Assembly (NCBI GenBank): GCA_037043015.1
Contig: CM073324.1
Coordinates: 10,809,013 to 10,873,012 of the forward strand
DNA from: Bryum argenteum
Lineage: Eukaryota > Streptophyta > Bryopsida > Bryales > Bryaceae
Length of the DNA stretch: 64,000 nucleotides
Direction of reading: 5' to 3'
A program made the position numbers and the translations under genes. The notes under the pieces are model-generated. The model saw nothing but the letters and a program-made list of their open reading frames with translations, did no database searches and was not told the origin of the DNA. Of the stretch, positions 1 to 9,423 are shown piece by piece. How positions within the stretch are numbered: the first letter of the stretch is position 1; every line of letters starts with the position of its first letter.

Positions 1-787
1 TTGACGAAATCTCACAAAACTAAGTTACAATCTCTACAACAAGATCTTCTTAGAACCAAAGCATCCTTGAAGTCACTCTCGAGGAAGTTAGATGGCATGC
101 ACAAGACCCCATACGGATATTGCAGTCAAGTGAGACAGCAAAGAGATTTAGGATTTCTTTCGCAAAATGGGGGCCATGCAAAAGCACAACGACGACTCAT
201 CCGCGACTCATCCGCGCAAGAATGAAATGCAAAGCTATCAGACTTGATAGGAGAACATCAACTCTTAGACACGTAGACAATTTGTTTGTCGTTCCTCCTC
301 CAGCAAAATCTTTGTTGAAAGAGCCAACCAAGATCACTTTATCAAGCAAAATTCTTTATTTGTTGATGTTGAAGCGCTGCAGAGGACGATCATTTTGTTG
401 TACGGAACCACACCATCAGAATTAAATGACAAGTCTCTAATATTTGTGCTTAAGTTAGAATTAAATGACAAGTCTCTACTATTTGTGCTTAAGTTAGACG
501 AATTAGAGATTATCCACGCGCAAAGTTTAGAGCGAGTTTCTAATGATTCAGGCATTAGAACCCTCAATCCAAAGTGGCCGCTCAAGATACTTTTCAGTCC
601 AAAGTGAACGTGAAATTTGGCCTATTTTGGCCTATTGCTTCATTTCAAGTCACAAAAAGAATCTCATGCAGTGCTAGATTGGGTATTTAAGCAAACAAGT
701 ATTCTTGACTTGATAGGTGCTTAAGAGGGAGGCCAAATGTTAAATGTACCAGAGATTGGAAGATTGAAAGTTCAATGGCACCTAGCT
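1..787 (+). pseudogene. 5' part of an old decayed coding sequence, interrupted by an LTR retrotransposon
   Basis: Several short open stretches lie here in shifting frames (1-225, 395-607), without a continuous gene. The stretch 395-607 is Leu/Lys-rich and carries a 39-bp direct duplication. The last codons before position 787 run in frame into the sequence after the LTR element at 6348 once the element and one TAGCT copy are ignored, so 1-787 and 6343-6740 were one unit. I do not recognise the family. The downstream half resembles transposase-like proteins with a Gly-Leu...Cys-X2-Cys segment. It is more likely an old transposon gene than a host gene. The left part is cut by the window edge. 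Confidence 0.45.
419..496 (+). repeat. 39-bp tandem duplication
   Basis: Two nearly identical 39-bp copies begin at 419 and 458 (GAATTAAATGACAAGTCTCT...). The length is a multiple of three, so the open frame 395-607 continues through both copies and encodes a repeated 13-residue block. Confidence 0.85.
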
Positions 788-910
788 TGTAACAGGGCAA
801 GAACTAGATTTTTGTGTTTGCTAGAAAAGTAGATAGATAGTTGAAACCATTTTAGGAGTTTTTAGAAAATTTTAGAATTTGAGGTAGATGGCCTAAGTGG
901 GACCCACCAT

Positions 911-1040
911 AGAAGCTTCGAGAAGGTGGGGCCCACCTCTAGAGTCTTCTAGAAGGGTGGTTATCTAGGTGGGGCCCACCTCTAGGACCTTCCGGAAAGT
1001 TCCATGGTGGGGCCCACCATTGGAACATTCTAGAAAGTTC
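911..1040 (+). promoter_or_regulatory. Cluster of heat-shock elements in the 5' LTR
   Basis: Heat-shock factor binds alternating nGAAn/nTTCn units. I see three perfect arrays: 912-924 (GAA-TTC-GAA), 990-1002 (TTC-GAA-TTC) and 1023-1040 (GAA-TTC-GAA-TTC). A fourth, imperfect array is centred at 947-954 (TTCTAGAA). The last array ends 20 bp before the TATA box. Palindromic GGGCCCAC boxes, which match the plant TCP site GGNCCCAC, lie between them. Binding is inferred from the motif only. Confidence 0.75.
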
Positions 1041-1059
1041 CAAGGGCGGTTAGGCAGAG

Positions 1060-1067
1060 TATAAATA
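1060..1067 (+). promoter_or_regulatory. TATA box of the 5' LTR
   Basis: TATAAATA, placed just downstream of the heat-shock-element cluster and about 210 bp before the LTR end, as expected for an RNA polymerase II start inside the LTR. The same box is at 6127-6134 in the 3' LTR. Confidence 0.8.
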
Positions 1068-1276
1068 GAACTGGCCGGGGCCATTTGGAGGCATTCGGTC
1101 AGGTACGCCTTAGTCCCTCTCTCTCAGTAAAGTTTGGTTTGTACTTTGCTTCTTTAGTTACTCGCTTTGTTACTACATTTCAAGTCTATTCGGTCTTGTT
1201 TAGCCCGGTTTTCTCAGACCTTGTTAGGTTAGCAGTATTTGAGTTGTGACCAAAGAGAGAATTCAGTCCCGTTTCA

Positions 1277-1290
1277 TTGGTATCAGAGCG
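1277..1290 (+). other. Primer-binding site (tRNA-iMet type)
   Basis: TTGGTATCAGAGCG follows directly after the 5' LTR. TGGTATCAGAGC is the standard plant LTR-element site complementary to the 3' end of initiator methionine tRNA. Confidence 0.9.
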
Positions 1291-1430
1291 AGTGTCAGTC
1301 CATCCTTACGTTAGGTGCTATTAGCAAGAAGTCCACTTGAGAGTCAGTCATTGTGGTTTCATCAATTCTTGTCCTTGGATCTACTTGGAGTTACTTTCAA
1401 GGATTTGGCTAGAACGAGAGAAGGCGTCGC

Positions 1431-2159
1431 GTGCGTAAGTCGTCGGAAGAATTGCATCATGGGAGAAATGGCGGAACCTACTCATATGGAGACTCGATTC
1501 AAGACCTACTAGACCAGATTGTCGCATTACAAGGACAAGCGGACGCTTCTAGAGCTAGAGAATTGACAATCTGCGAGGTCAAGTTGAGCAAGCCTCAAAA
1601 CATATTCGAACTTCAAGACAAGATGATGTATCTCAATGGCTTTTCAAAGATGCGACAATATCTCCAACTGTCCGGGGCGAACTCAACCGACGGAATTATA
1701 TATGCGGCCAACTATTTGAGGGTGCAACCCATTTGGTGGCGACTTGAGCTCAAAACTATGGAGCTCAAGGCGGATTTCAAAATTGGGAGGAATTTGAGAC
1801 CGAGCTCACAAACCAGCTTTCGGCCCATCAATGCGGAGAAGTTAGCGCGATCGGTTGGCCACCTTGACACAAAAGGTGGTCGGTCAAAAGCAGAGTATGT
1901 CACCCGGTTCAAATCCATATGTCTCAAAATACCCAATGTTTCGGAGGGAGAGATGATGGATCGATTTGTTCGAGGATTGAAGCCGATCGTTCAACGAGAA
2001 GTGGAATTAAGAGACCCTCAAACATTTGAGGAGGCGGTTAGGATTGCGAAAAGAGTTGATGCCATAAACTTGAGAAATCGTGGAGTACGACCTGCGCAGA
2101 TGGAACCCTACGCCACCACCTACTATGGTAGCCCAACAACCGACGCCAATGGAGATTGA
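1431..2159 (+). pseudogene. gag: gag of the chromovirus
   Basis: An open frame of about 240 codons. Its second half has the retrotransposon gag capsid pattern: a Tyr-Val-Thr-Arg-Phe segment, a Met-Met-Asp-Arg-Phe-Val-Arg-Gly-Leu motif and a Pro-Gln-Thr-Phe-Glu-Glu-Ala helix. The real start may be an ATG in a neighbouring frame at 1459 (Met-Gly-Glu-Met-Ala-Glu), which would need a frameshift. The frame is lost after 2159 and continues in other frames. I see no clean CCHC zinc knuckle. Confidence 0.8.
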
Positions 2160-2387
2160 CGCCCTACAAGGACCATTGACGCCACGAGACGACAATTATT
2201 GGCACGGAAGGGATTGTGCTTCTCTCGTCGGAGTCGAGCCATCGATTGGAGAGTGTCCAAAACGTCGAGTTCGGTGCCAACAAACCAAGGCGGATCCACA
2301 ACCTCGAGGTGACCAAAATGATGAAGGAATGGAGCGGGAAACGGGGCTCCCAAAGAAGGGCACCGGGACCAATATCGGGGATAGTCA

Positions 2388-3009
2388 TTGTCTCTCGTAG
2401 TCAAACAAAGATGGGCCTCGGGCAACACTCAAAAAGGTCAGCTGATATGTCTCACAGGTCGACTTAGAAGACAACCGTGTCGAGTACTAGTGGATTGCGG
2501 TTCTACGGAGAATTGCATCTCGACCGCAATTGCCAACCGACTTGGGATCAAGACTAAGGTGATCACCGGAGGGACTATATACCTCATGAGACGATCGGGA
2601 AAATGATTTAAGTGAGACATGTGAAGAAGAGACCTTGAGATTGTGTGATGCCTATGCACTACGAGGAAAATTTAAGGTAACGAAGCTCAGATATGATGTT
2701 ATCCTGGGAATGCCGTGGTTGGAGGCGGGAAATAAGCAGATTGACTGGCTGGCAAGAACCATCTCTTTTAACGAAGGTGGGCGCAAGATAATTCTTCATG
2801 CTTCAACATCAAGTGGATTGAAGAAACGACAGACAACTAAAGGCATATTGGTGGGGATGGCCTTCATGAAGAAACAGATGCGACGAAAACAGCCGGTGTA
2901 TGTGGTGGTTCCAAATATTGCTTCAATGGTAGAGAAGAGAGCCAAGGGAGCGAGCGAGTTGAGCAACTTATCGGCCAATTCGAGATGTCTTTCCCGCCGA
3001 CTTACCTAG
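2388..3009 (+). pseudogene. Aspartic protease region of pol
   Basis: The open frame 2388-2606 contains Leu-Val-Asp-Cys-Gly-Ser-Thr, the retropepsin active-site block in which the usual Ala/Ser after Asp is Cys. After a frame change, 2635-3009 carries Val-Ile-Leu-Gly-Met-Pro-Trp-Leu, the second conserved retropepsin block of gypsy elements. The protease was one domain that is now split by a frameshift around 2606-2635. Confidence 0.75.
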
Positions 3010-3029
3010 TGGTTTACCACCTGATCGAG

Positions 3030-3700
3030 GTGCTCCCTTCCACATAGACTTAATGCCAGAAGCTAAACCAGCAAATCGGCCAATTTATCGCCTAGCACCA
3101 AACGAGCTTGAGGAGCTGAGGAAGACGTTGGACGAGCTTTTGGAGAAGGGCCTCATTCGGTAAAGCACATCGCCATGGGGAGCACTGTCCTTTTGCACCC
3201 AAAAAGGATGGTGGATTGCGGCTATGCATCGATTATCGGGGCTTTAATAAGCGGACCATCAAAAATGCTTATCCACTCCCACGTGTGGATGACCTCTTGA
3301 TCAACTTCGGCGCGCAACCATTTTTAGCAAGCTAGATCTTGAAGTGGATCTTGCGGATACCAATTGCAAAAGAGGATATTGAAAAGACAAAGATTTCGTG
3401 CGCGCTATGGACATTTTGAGTGGCTCGTTCGCCTTTTGGTCTCACCAATGCCCTGACTTCCTTCATGGGTCACATGAACAGGTTGTTCCGGGACCTTTTG
3501 GACAAGTGTGTTGTTGTTTTCATTGACGACATTTTTTGATCTATAGTAAAACCCCGGAAGAGCATGACCAACATCTACGGGAAGTGCTACGTCGGTTACG
3601 GGATAGTCACTTCTATTGCAAGCAATCAAAGTGTGAACTTTAGAAGTCCGAGGTCACCTTTTTGGGGCATGTAGTATCATTCGAGGGTGTGTACATGGGA
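3030..3700 (+). pseudogene. Reverse transcriptase region of pol
   Basis: Reading across frames gives a typical Ty3/gypsy RT: a Pro-Ile-Tyr-Arg-Leu entry, a Leu-Glu-Lys-Gly-Leu-Ile-Arg block followed by a stop (TAA near 3162), a Lys-Lys-Asp-Gly-Gly-Leu-Arg palm segment and an Asp-Tyr-Arg-Gly block. The catalytic loop region around 3515-3535 reads Phe-Ile-Asp-Asp-Ile, so both catalytic aspartates are still encoded. There are at least one stop and several one-base losses (near 3190 and 3300), so no RT is made. Confidence 0.85.
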
Positions 3701-3789
3701 CAAGCTAAGGTGAATGCGGTGAAGGACCGCCAACTCCCAAGGATGTTTACAAGTTCGTTCTTTCTTAGGCCTCGCCGATACTATCGTCG

Positions 3790-4240
3790 TTTTGTTCGGC
3801 GGTTTGACATTCGCTCCTCCGACAAATCTATTGGAGAAGGGCGCTCCATTTGAGTGGAAACTACAACAACAAGGCGCTTTCAATAATTTGAAGGAGGCAC
3901 TCACTCATCGCTCCACCACTCGCAACCATATGATCCTCGACCTTCCGTGTACGGTTGACATTGACGCCCGACTTTGCTATAGGCGCGGTCCTCCAACAAG
4001 ACTTCGGTAGGGGCCTTCAACCGGTGGCATATGAGTCACGCAAACTTAAGAGGGCAGAGCGCAACTATTCTCGCACGTGATCGGGAACAACTAGCAATTG
4101 TACATGCTACCAAAGTATGGCGGCACTATCTATTGGGGAAACTCAGACAATTCGGACCGATCATCGGCCCTTACTACATGATCTGCATTTAGAAAATATG
4201 AAATCGAGACACCACCACCGGGAAGAACACGATTCTGTTG
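3790..4240 (+). pseudogene. RNase H region of pol
   Basis: Coding fragments in two or three frames follow RT: an Ala-Pro-Phe-Glu-Trp connection segment at 3840-3900, an Asp-Ala-Arg block near 3960, and a tail ending in a His-His-like residue pair near 4160-4210. The order and spacing match the gypsy RNase H. It is badly frameshifted. Confidence 0.65.
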
Positions 4241-4241
4241 T

Positions 4242-5250
4242 TTGATATTCAACTTCAAGATGCAAGCAAGGGCGACAACATATTGTGCCGTACGCTTTAT
4301 CTCGGAGACCGATCCAAATCAATCGGAGGACACGAGGGAGATTGCTACCATTAGTAGTATTGTTCCGGATCTAACCAGAGGAGAGAAATGGAAGGAAGCC
4401 ACCTACCAAGATGCTTACTTCACAATGGTGATCGATCGAGTAGAGGTAGGTGATGTGCAATATCAAGATTACAACCTCGTTGACGGCCTCCTCTATTTTA
4501 AAAAGCGGGTTTATGTACCTAACGATGCTAAACTTCAACCCGCATACTTCAAGAAGGGCATGACATTCCTATCTCTGGACATCTCGGACGTGAGAAGACC
4601 TTAGAACGGATTTCTAGAACATGGTTTTGGGTGGGCTTGGATCGTGATGTTCGAGAGCTTTGTGCGCGTTCCTGTGAGCTATGCCAACGGAACAAGGCAC
4701 GCAATCATCGCACCTCCCGGATCTGCTGCGGCCGATTCCACTACCTACGATGCGATGGGAACAAGTAACCATGGATCTCATTACTTGTTTGCCACAGACG
4801 CATCGTAATCACATCGCGTTCTTTGTCTTTGTGGACCGCCTTTCAAGCAAATTCATTTGGTCATGTACGCTCCGATATTGATGCCCCAACACTTGCACGA
4901 GTCTTCTTCGACACCGTCTTCCGTCATCATGGATTGCCTCGTGTCATTATCTCGATCGGGATCCGCGCTTCACAGGGAGTTTCAAAGCACTATTCAAGCT
5001 TCTCGGCACACGACTTGCTATGTCCACGCTCTTTCATCCTCGGGACGATGGATGACAGACAGAGCGTGCTAACCGGACCTTGAGGATATCTTTGCGGGCG
5101 TTTGTGGCAATTCACCACAACGACCGGGATGAGTATCGACCCCTTTGGAGTTCGCCTATAATGATAGTTCCTGCCAAGCACGGGTCATTCACCATTCTTT
5201 CTTAACGCTGATCAAGACCGACACGCCAAACACTCCACCGCCCCATCAAC
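4242..5250 (+). pseudogene. Integrase region of pol
   Basis: The first open frame (4242-4604) is the linker leading into the HHCC zinc domain, which continues at 4560-4700 with Cys-Glu-Leu-Cys. The core follows with Trp-Glu-Gln-Val-Thr-Met-Asp-Leu-Ile (first catalytic Asp, near 4770) and Phe-Arg-His-His-Gly-Leu-Pro near 4920. Frames change repeatedly. The last catalytic Glu region cannot be placed with certainty. Confidence 0.7.
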
Positions 5251-5388
5251 ACCAACAACCCTACAACGGAGGAGTTTATACAACGACTAACATCGGCGTT
5301 GCAAGAGGCTCGACAATGACTCCTCATCGCATAGAATCGACAAAAACAATATGCAGATAACCACCGCAACATAAGACCTTTCGAGAAG

Positions 5389-5853
5389 GTGACTTGGTTC
5401 TCGCTCTCAAATGCCAACCTTCCGTTAGCTACATCGACTCAAGTCCGTAAACTTGCACCCCGGATTGGACCTTTCCGAATCTCTACGGTCATATCCGATG
5501 TTGCATACCGCCTCGAGCTTCCGCCACATATCCACATCCATCCAGCTTTTTCATATCTCGCACTCAAAGAATTTCATATCAATCGGAGCGCTTTCCAGTG
5601 CCGACATCGCCCTCCGCCGCCACCGGTAGTGATTGAAGACCAGGAGGAATATGAAGTGGATCGCATTTTGGAACACCGCTATCTTCGCCGTGGCAATGGA
5701 CGTCCGCAACTACAATACAAAGTCCGATGGAAAGGTTATCCTATCCACGATGCAACATGGGAGCCCGCTCACAACCTTACCCATTGTCAAAAACCATTTG
5801 GAGATATCATCGGGAGCGAACGAGGACGTTCCGCATTAGCGGAGGGGGATTAA
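5389..5853 (+). CDS. Integrase C-terminus plus chromodomain
   Basis: A 154-codon open stretch, the best preserved part of pol. Residues about 20-65 are the integrase C-terminal block (Gly-Pro-Phe-Arg-Ile followed by Tyr-Arg-Leu-Glu-Leu-Pro). Residues about 85-135 are a chromodomain: Tyr-Glu-Val-Asp-Arg-Ile-Leu, then Tyr-Lys-Val-Arg-Trp-Lys-Gly-Tyr, then Ala-Thr-Trp-Glu-Pro. All three aromatic-cage positions appear to be present, unlike the degenerate CR-type chromodomain. Chromovirus chromodomains guide integration by reading histone methylation. The stop codon lies one base before the 3' LTR, so the polypurine tract overlaps the end of the frame. Confidence 0.9.
   Translation: MTWFSLSNANLPLATSTQVRKLAPRIGPFRISTVISDVAYRLELPPHIHIHPAFSYLALKEFHINRSAFQCRHRPPPPPVVIEDQEEYEVDRILEHRYLRRGNGRPQLQYKVRWKGYPIHDATWEPAHNLTHCQKPFGDIIGSERGRSALAEGD
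5838..5850 (+). other. Polypurine tract
   Basis: A purine-rich run, AGCGGAGGGGGA, sits immediately upstream of the 3' LTR. It is the expected plus-strand priming site. Confidence 0.8.
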
Positions 5854-5854
5854 T

Positions 5855-6342
5855 TGTAACAGGCGAGAACTAGATTTTTGTGTTTCTTTAGAAAAGTAGA
5901 TAGATAGTTGAAACCATTTTAGGAGTTTTTAGAAAATTTTAGAATTTGAGGTAGATGGCCTAAGTGGGACCCACCATAGAAGCTTCGAGAAGGTGGGGCC
6001 CACCTCTAGAGTCTTCTAGAAGGGCGGTTATCTAGGTGGGGCCCACCTCTAGGACCTTCCGGAAAGTTCCATGGTGGGGCCCACCATTGGAACATTCTAG
6101 AAAGTTCCAAGGGCGGTTAGGCAGAGTATAAATAGAACTGGCCGGGGCCATTTGGAGGCATTCGGTCAGGTACGCCTTAGTCCCTCTCTCTCAGTAAAGT
6201 TTGGTTTGTACTTTGCTTCTTTAGTTCTGCTTTGTTCTGTTCTGTTCAAGTCTATTCGGTCTTGTTTAGCCCGGTTTTCTCAGACCTTGTTAGGTTAGCA
6301 GTATTTGAGTTGTGACCAAAGAGACAATTCAGTCTCGTTTTA
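5855..6342 (+). repeat. 3' LTR of the chromovirus
   Basis: It starts TGTAACAGG and ends GTTTTA, so the terminal CA has become TA. The heat-shock-element cluster is retained at 5978-6108 and the TATA box at 6127-6134. The target duplication TAGCT follows at 6343-6347. Confidence 0.95.
5978..6108 (+). promoter_or_regulatory. Heat-shock-element cluster in the 3' LTR
   Basis: It has the same three perfect and one imperfect TTC/GAA arrays as the 5' LTR, all intact. Transcription from this copy would read out into the flanking DNA at 6343 onward. Confidence 0.72.
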
Positions 6343-6740
6343 TAGCTGGCGTCATAAAGGCTATCAAATGCATGTATGGACTGCAACATGGTGCTTCAAG
6401 TACGAATTGTTGTATATATTGCATTCAAAGAAGATCTAGACTTATTCAAGTTTCTAATGTTACTACGGCAGCTGCAGCGCATAGACAGAAAGTAACATGG
6501 GACAATGGATTCTTTTCTGGGGCACAGCAGGCTGAACTTATTGATGGAGATGAAATGTTGGGGCGTTGGAAGCAACTTTTGCAAATTCCATTAAATTGTG
6601 TGCACATCTACACACTTCATACGTTAAATTGTATTGTAGAGAAAATCCTCCACCTCCACTTCATATTCATTTGGACAATCAAAGAAAGGACACTGCAAAA
6701 GGAGGCTATTAGATACACAAAGTATTATCCGCAATAGGAG
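6343..6740 (+). pseudogene. 3' part of the interrupted coding sequence
   Basis: A 130-codon open stretch begins directly at the insertion point and ends at the stop at 6735-6737. It contains Met-Tyr-Gly-Leu-Gln-His-Gly followed by Cys-X2-Cys, a Trp-Asp-Asn-Gly segment, and a His-Ile-Tyr-Thr-Leu-His block. This arrangement is reminiscent of large RNase H-type transposase-like proteins with a Gly-rich/Cys-X2-Cys insert, but I cannot name a family. The frame is continuous with 733-787 across the LTR insertion. Confidence 0.5.
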
Positions 6741-6990
6741 CCCACGGAGGAAACGTGGTTACATTCAAGGACAATGACTTATGAGGCAAATCCAACAATG
6801 TGCCGGATAAACCAAGTCTTAGCAGGGCCACATGCAAATAAAAAAATTGGACCTAGTACCTTGGAAGGTGAGTTTCATAGAGTCCACAGAACATTATTAA
6901 TGCCACAAGAAATGTGGTTAATGTTTTAACCTTATTTTCTCACCACTTCTTTTTTTTAGATGATTCTTCCTTACCACACTTCTTTTCTCC
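6741..6990. other. No gene recognised
   Basis: Frame-shifted leftovers, possibly more of the upstream decayed coding sequence, followed by pyrimidine-rich DNA. Nothing else can be supported. Confidence 0.4.
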
Positions 6991-7006
6991 TTTCTTTTTC
7001 TTCTTT

Positions 7007-7843
7007 TCAACTGTCAAAAGAATCACCTTCAAATTTCTCCTCTTTAAGCTTACAATCATTAGCTTTATGGCCGACTTTCTTGCGTAGGAAACATTTGCCC
7101 TTAGATGTTTTAGTTTTCTTAGATCTCTCTTTTCTTACCGCCAAAGTTTTAATCGTGTCTTTAGAACTACCTCTATTTTCATTTTTAATTCTCATGCTCT
7201 TCTTGTAGGATCCTCACAATTAACATATGCATTGATAAATTTTGTTTGTTTCTATTGATGCTAGGAAAATGATTCCAAGAATCTAGTAGGCTACTCATAA
7301 GAGAATTAGCCTTGTCTCTTTCATTGAGAAGGACACCTACTCCAACCAAACAATATATTAAGGACCTCAATTTGGTAACGGGATTTTGCCATCCTATCCT
7401 TTCTTTTGTTTTAAAGACCGGAACTTCCTTTGTAAAATCCTCTTTTTATATTGATCTCCCAAAGCATATATGAAATTCAATTCATTCCATGCTTCTTTTG
7501 AAGTTTGACAGTTAGCTATATGTTGTAGTGGTTCGTCTTTGAGATAAAATACTATCGTAAAAAAAGCACTAAAATCACGTTCCACCCACTTTGCTATATT
7601 GGTATCAATAGAAGCGGCATCAGTTGTACCTCCCGTGGCACCCTCTTTGGTATTGTCTCTACTCATCCCTTTTTGAAAATCATTCTCGATTGGTGTTTGC
7701 AAAATTGGTCGTGGTTCCTCACCAATTACCAATTTCCAATATCCTTCTCTTTTCAAAAGAAAGGACATTCGAAGCTTCCACGCATAAAAGTTCTCACCAC
7801 CAAACATATCAAAGAATCTAGTCCCCACAGGATTAGTCATCAT
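7007..7843 (-). pseudogene. gag: Ty1/copia gag remnant
   Basis: Read on the minus strand, 7843-7394 gives a typical copia gag (UBN2/retrotran_gag_2) start: Phe-Gly-Gly-Glu-Asn-Phe-Tyr-Ala-Trp-Lys near residue 15, then Ala-Asn-Cys-Gln-Thr-Ser-Lys-Glu-Ala-Trp near residue 110. It continues, after frame changes, through 7370-7185 (Ser-Leu-Leu-Asp-Ser-Trp block) to a zinc-knuckle-like end at 7195-7007. There the CX2CX4HX4C pattern has lost its second cysteine (Cys-Phe-Leu-Arg). No protease, integrase or RT follows, so this is a truncated copy. Confidence 0.8.
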
Positions 7844-8016
7844 TGCAACAAATGCAACAAGATAATGATTTGATATACAAATCTATGTAATCAATCCTTT
7901 CGAGAGTTGAAGAAAATGACTAGCACTTGGGTTTCACTTATAATCAACTAATTGATCATAACCATGCTCGATCTAACTAACTACTCAAAGTATATTTAAC
8001 ATATTTAATCACCTTT

Positions 8017-8340
8017 GCTCTAATAAAATGTTGGAATTGTGTAACAATAATGATATATATGTTCAAGGTAACTTGCCACCCAACCATTGAAGAAGATATT
8101 GAATGAAATGTTTCAATCAACTCTATATCCTTTATCCTCCAATCTACGTTTTATACCACTTAGACAAACATCTTATGGTGTTCCCACTACCAAATTTGTA
8201 TGGTGCTTAAGCTACCATAAACTCAAGGGTCCTTGGAAACCCAAATTCAACAAAATTGTGGGAGAGCTTCAATTTGTTGAGGATGTAGTTGTCTAAAGCT
8301 CATCTTTCCAACCAGTGCTAGGAGTGCATATATTTCTTCA
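8017..8340 (-). repeat. Possible copia LTR edge and primer-binding site
   Basis: On the minus strand, upstream of the gag remnant, is a degenerate tRNA-Met binding site (about 8028-8017, TTATTAGAGC). It is preceded by CAATTCCAACA, the usual end of a copia LTR. On the plus strand the LTR would therefore begin at 8029 (TGTTGGAATTG). I cannot locate its other end. Confidence 0.4.
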
Positions 8341-8752
8341 TACAACATGATATTGATGTTAATATCTTGTACACAATGACATTATAGATGTGATTTTTTG
8401 GTCCAAAAACACTCTCAAGAAAATTACCATGATTTCTCGCAATTGCTTCTAAGTATTGCCTCCAATAACCAATAATTTGGTTTAACATTTTCCAAAACTA
8501 ATTTACCACGATTGTCACTTGTCCTAGAAAAGACCCGTTATGGGATTTGCCAACTAAATTCAAGAATCTCTTGAAATTGAAATTGTATGATAGTATCCCC
8601 ATCCAAATCATTTTCGCCTTTTGCACTTAGTCTTTCATTGTTTGCATTTGAGGGTGGAGTATTTTAATATCCCATTATGTTTTTGGTAAATTTCTCAAAA
8701 TCAGGATAAGTAATTATATTGTAAACAACATTTTTTTAAAAAAATAAAAATA

Positions 8753-8811
<59 letters not shown>

Positions 8812-9086
8812 TTTCTACAAAAGATTCTAGCTCAATATATATCAACAAAACATTTGGCTCAAATATATCCTTCAAAAAAATATATATATCCCACTTGGAT
8901 AATGATAGTAGAATTTCAAGAAATAAAAATGATATAAGTAAAAGTAATCATCTAAAAACTGAATGCCTTTAATTGATGAAAAATATTAAACTTTTGCATA
9001 CATATGTTTATTTACCTTCAATAAGACAACGCTACAATTTCCAACCACCTCCATATTACAGAATGTTCTTACTTCCCCAATGAAGT
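8341..9086. other. AT-rich spacer with a (TA)n microsatellite
   Basis: No gene is visible. A TA dinucleotide run occupies about 8756-8808, preceded by A-rich tracts. From about 9090 the base composition rises sharply towards the SOUL gene. Confidence 0.8.
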
Positions 9087-9423
9087 GTGATATTAGGGAG
9101 GTATCGACACTTGTTTGGGCTTCATCGCTCGCCGCTCTTTGGCTCCGTTGCTGGAAAGTATGGCAGCGATGGAGGCACCCACGTTGTGGTCTTTCGTCCG
9201 CGGCTCCAATTGGGCCCCTTCAAAAGTCGGTTGTCAATCTGTGTCCGCAGCAGTGTACATATTCTGCCGCTTGTTTGTCATTCTGGGCTGATTTTGAGCT
9301 GGGGATTCTTCGGAATTCGAACACGATCCTTTTGTTACAGACGCGAATTGGTCGTGTTCTCTGTATTTAGGGTTGCCAGAGCCTGCAGTTTAGGGGCACA
9401 GAGGATTGTATCGAGGAAGGAGG
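9087..9423 (+). promoter_or_regulatory. Promoter/5' leader region of the SOUL gene
   Basis: A GC-rich stretch between AT-rich spacer and the start codon. It probably holds the 5' UTR and core promoter. I see no convincing TATA box. Confidence 0.45.

Larger units (their letters stand above)
788..1276 (+). repeat. 5' LTR of the chromovirus
   Basis: Begins TGTAACAGGG and ends GTTTCA. The U3 part holds four copies of a GTGGG(A/G)CCCAC palindrome alternating with heat-shock-element-like TTC/GAA arrays, then a TATA box at 1060-1067. It differs from the 3' LTR at about 15 positions. These cluster at the first 35 bases and in a short patch near 1163-1185, while the segment with palindromes and TATA box has a single difference. 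Confidence 0.95.
788..6342 (+). mobile_element. Ty3/gypsy chromovirus LTR retrotransposon, complete boundaries, coding region decayed
   Basis: Two direct LTRs (788-1276 and 5855-6342) are about 97% identical by eye and flanked by the 5-bp target duplication TAGCT (783-787, 6343-6347). A primer-binding site matching initiator tRNA-Met follows the 5' LTR and a purine-rich tract precedes the 3' LTR. Inside, in order, are gag, protease, reverse transcriptase, RNase H, integrase and a C-terminal chromodomain. The order RT-RH-INT plus the chromodomain places it in the chromovirus branch of Ty3/gypsy. Multiple frameshifts and stops break gag-pol, so this copy cannot supply its own proteins. Confidence 0.95.
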
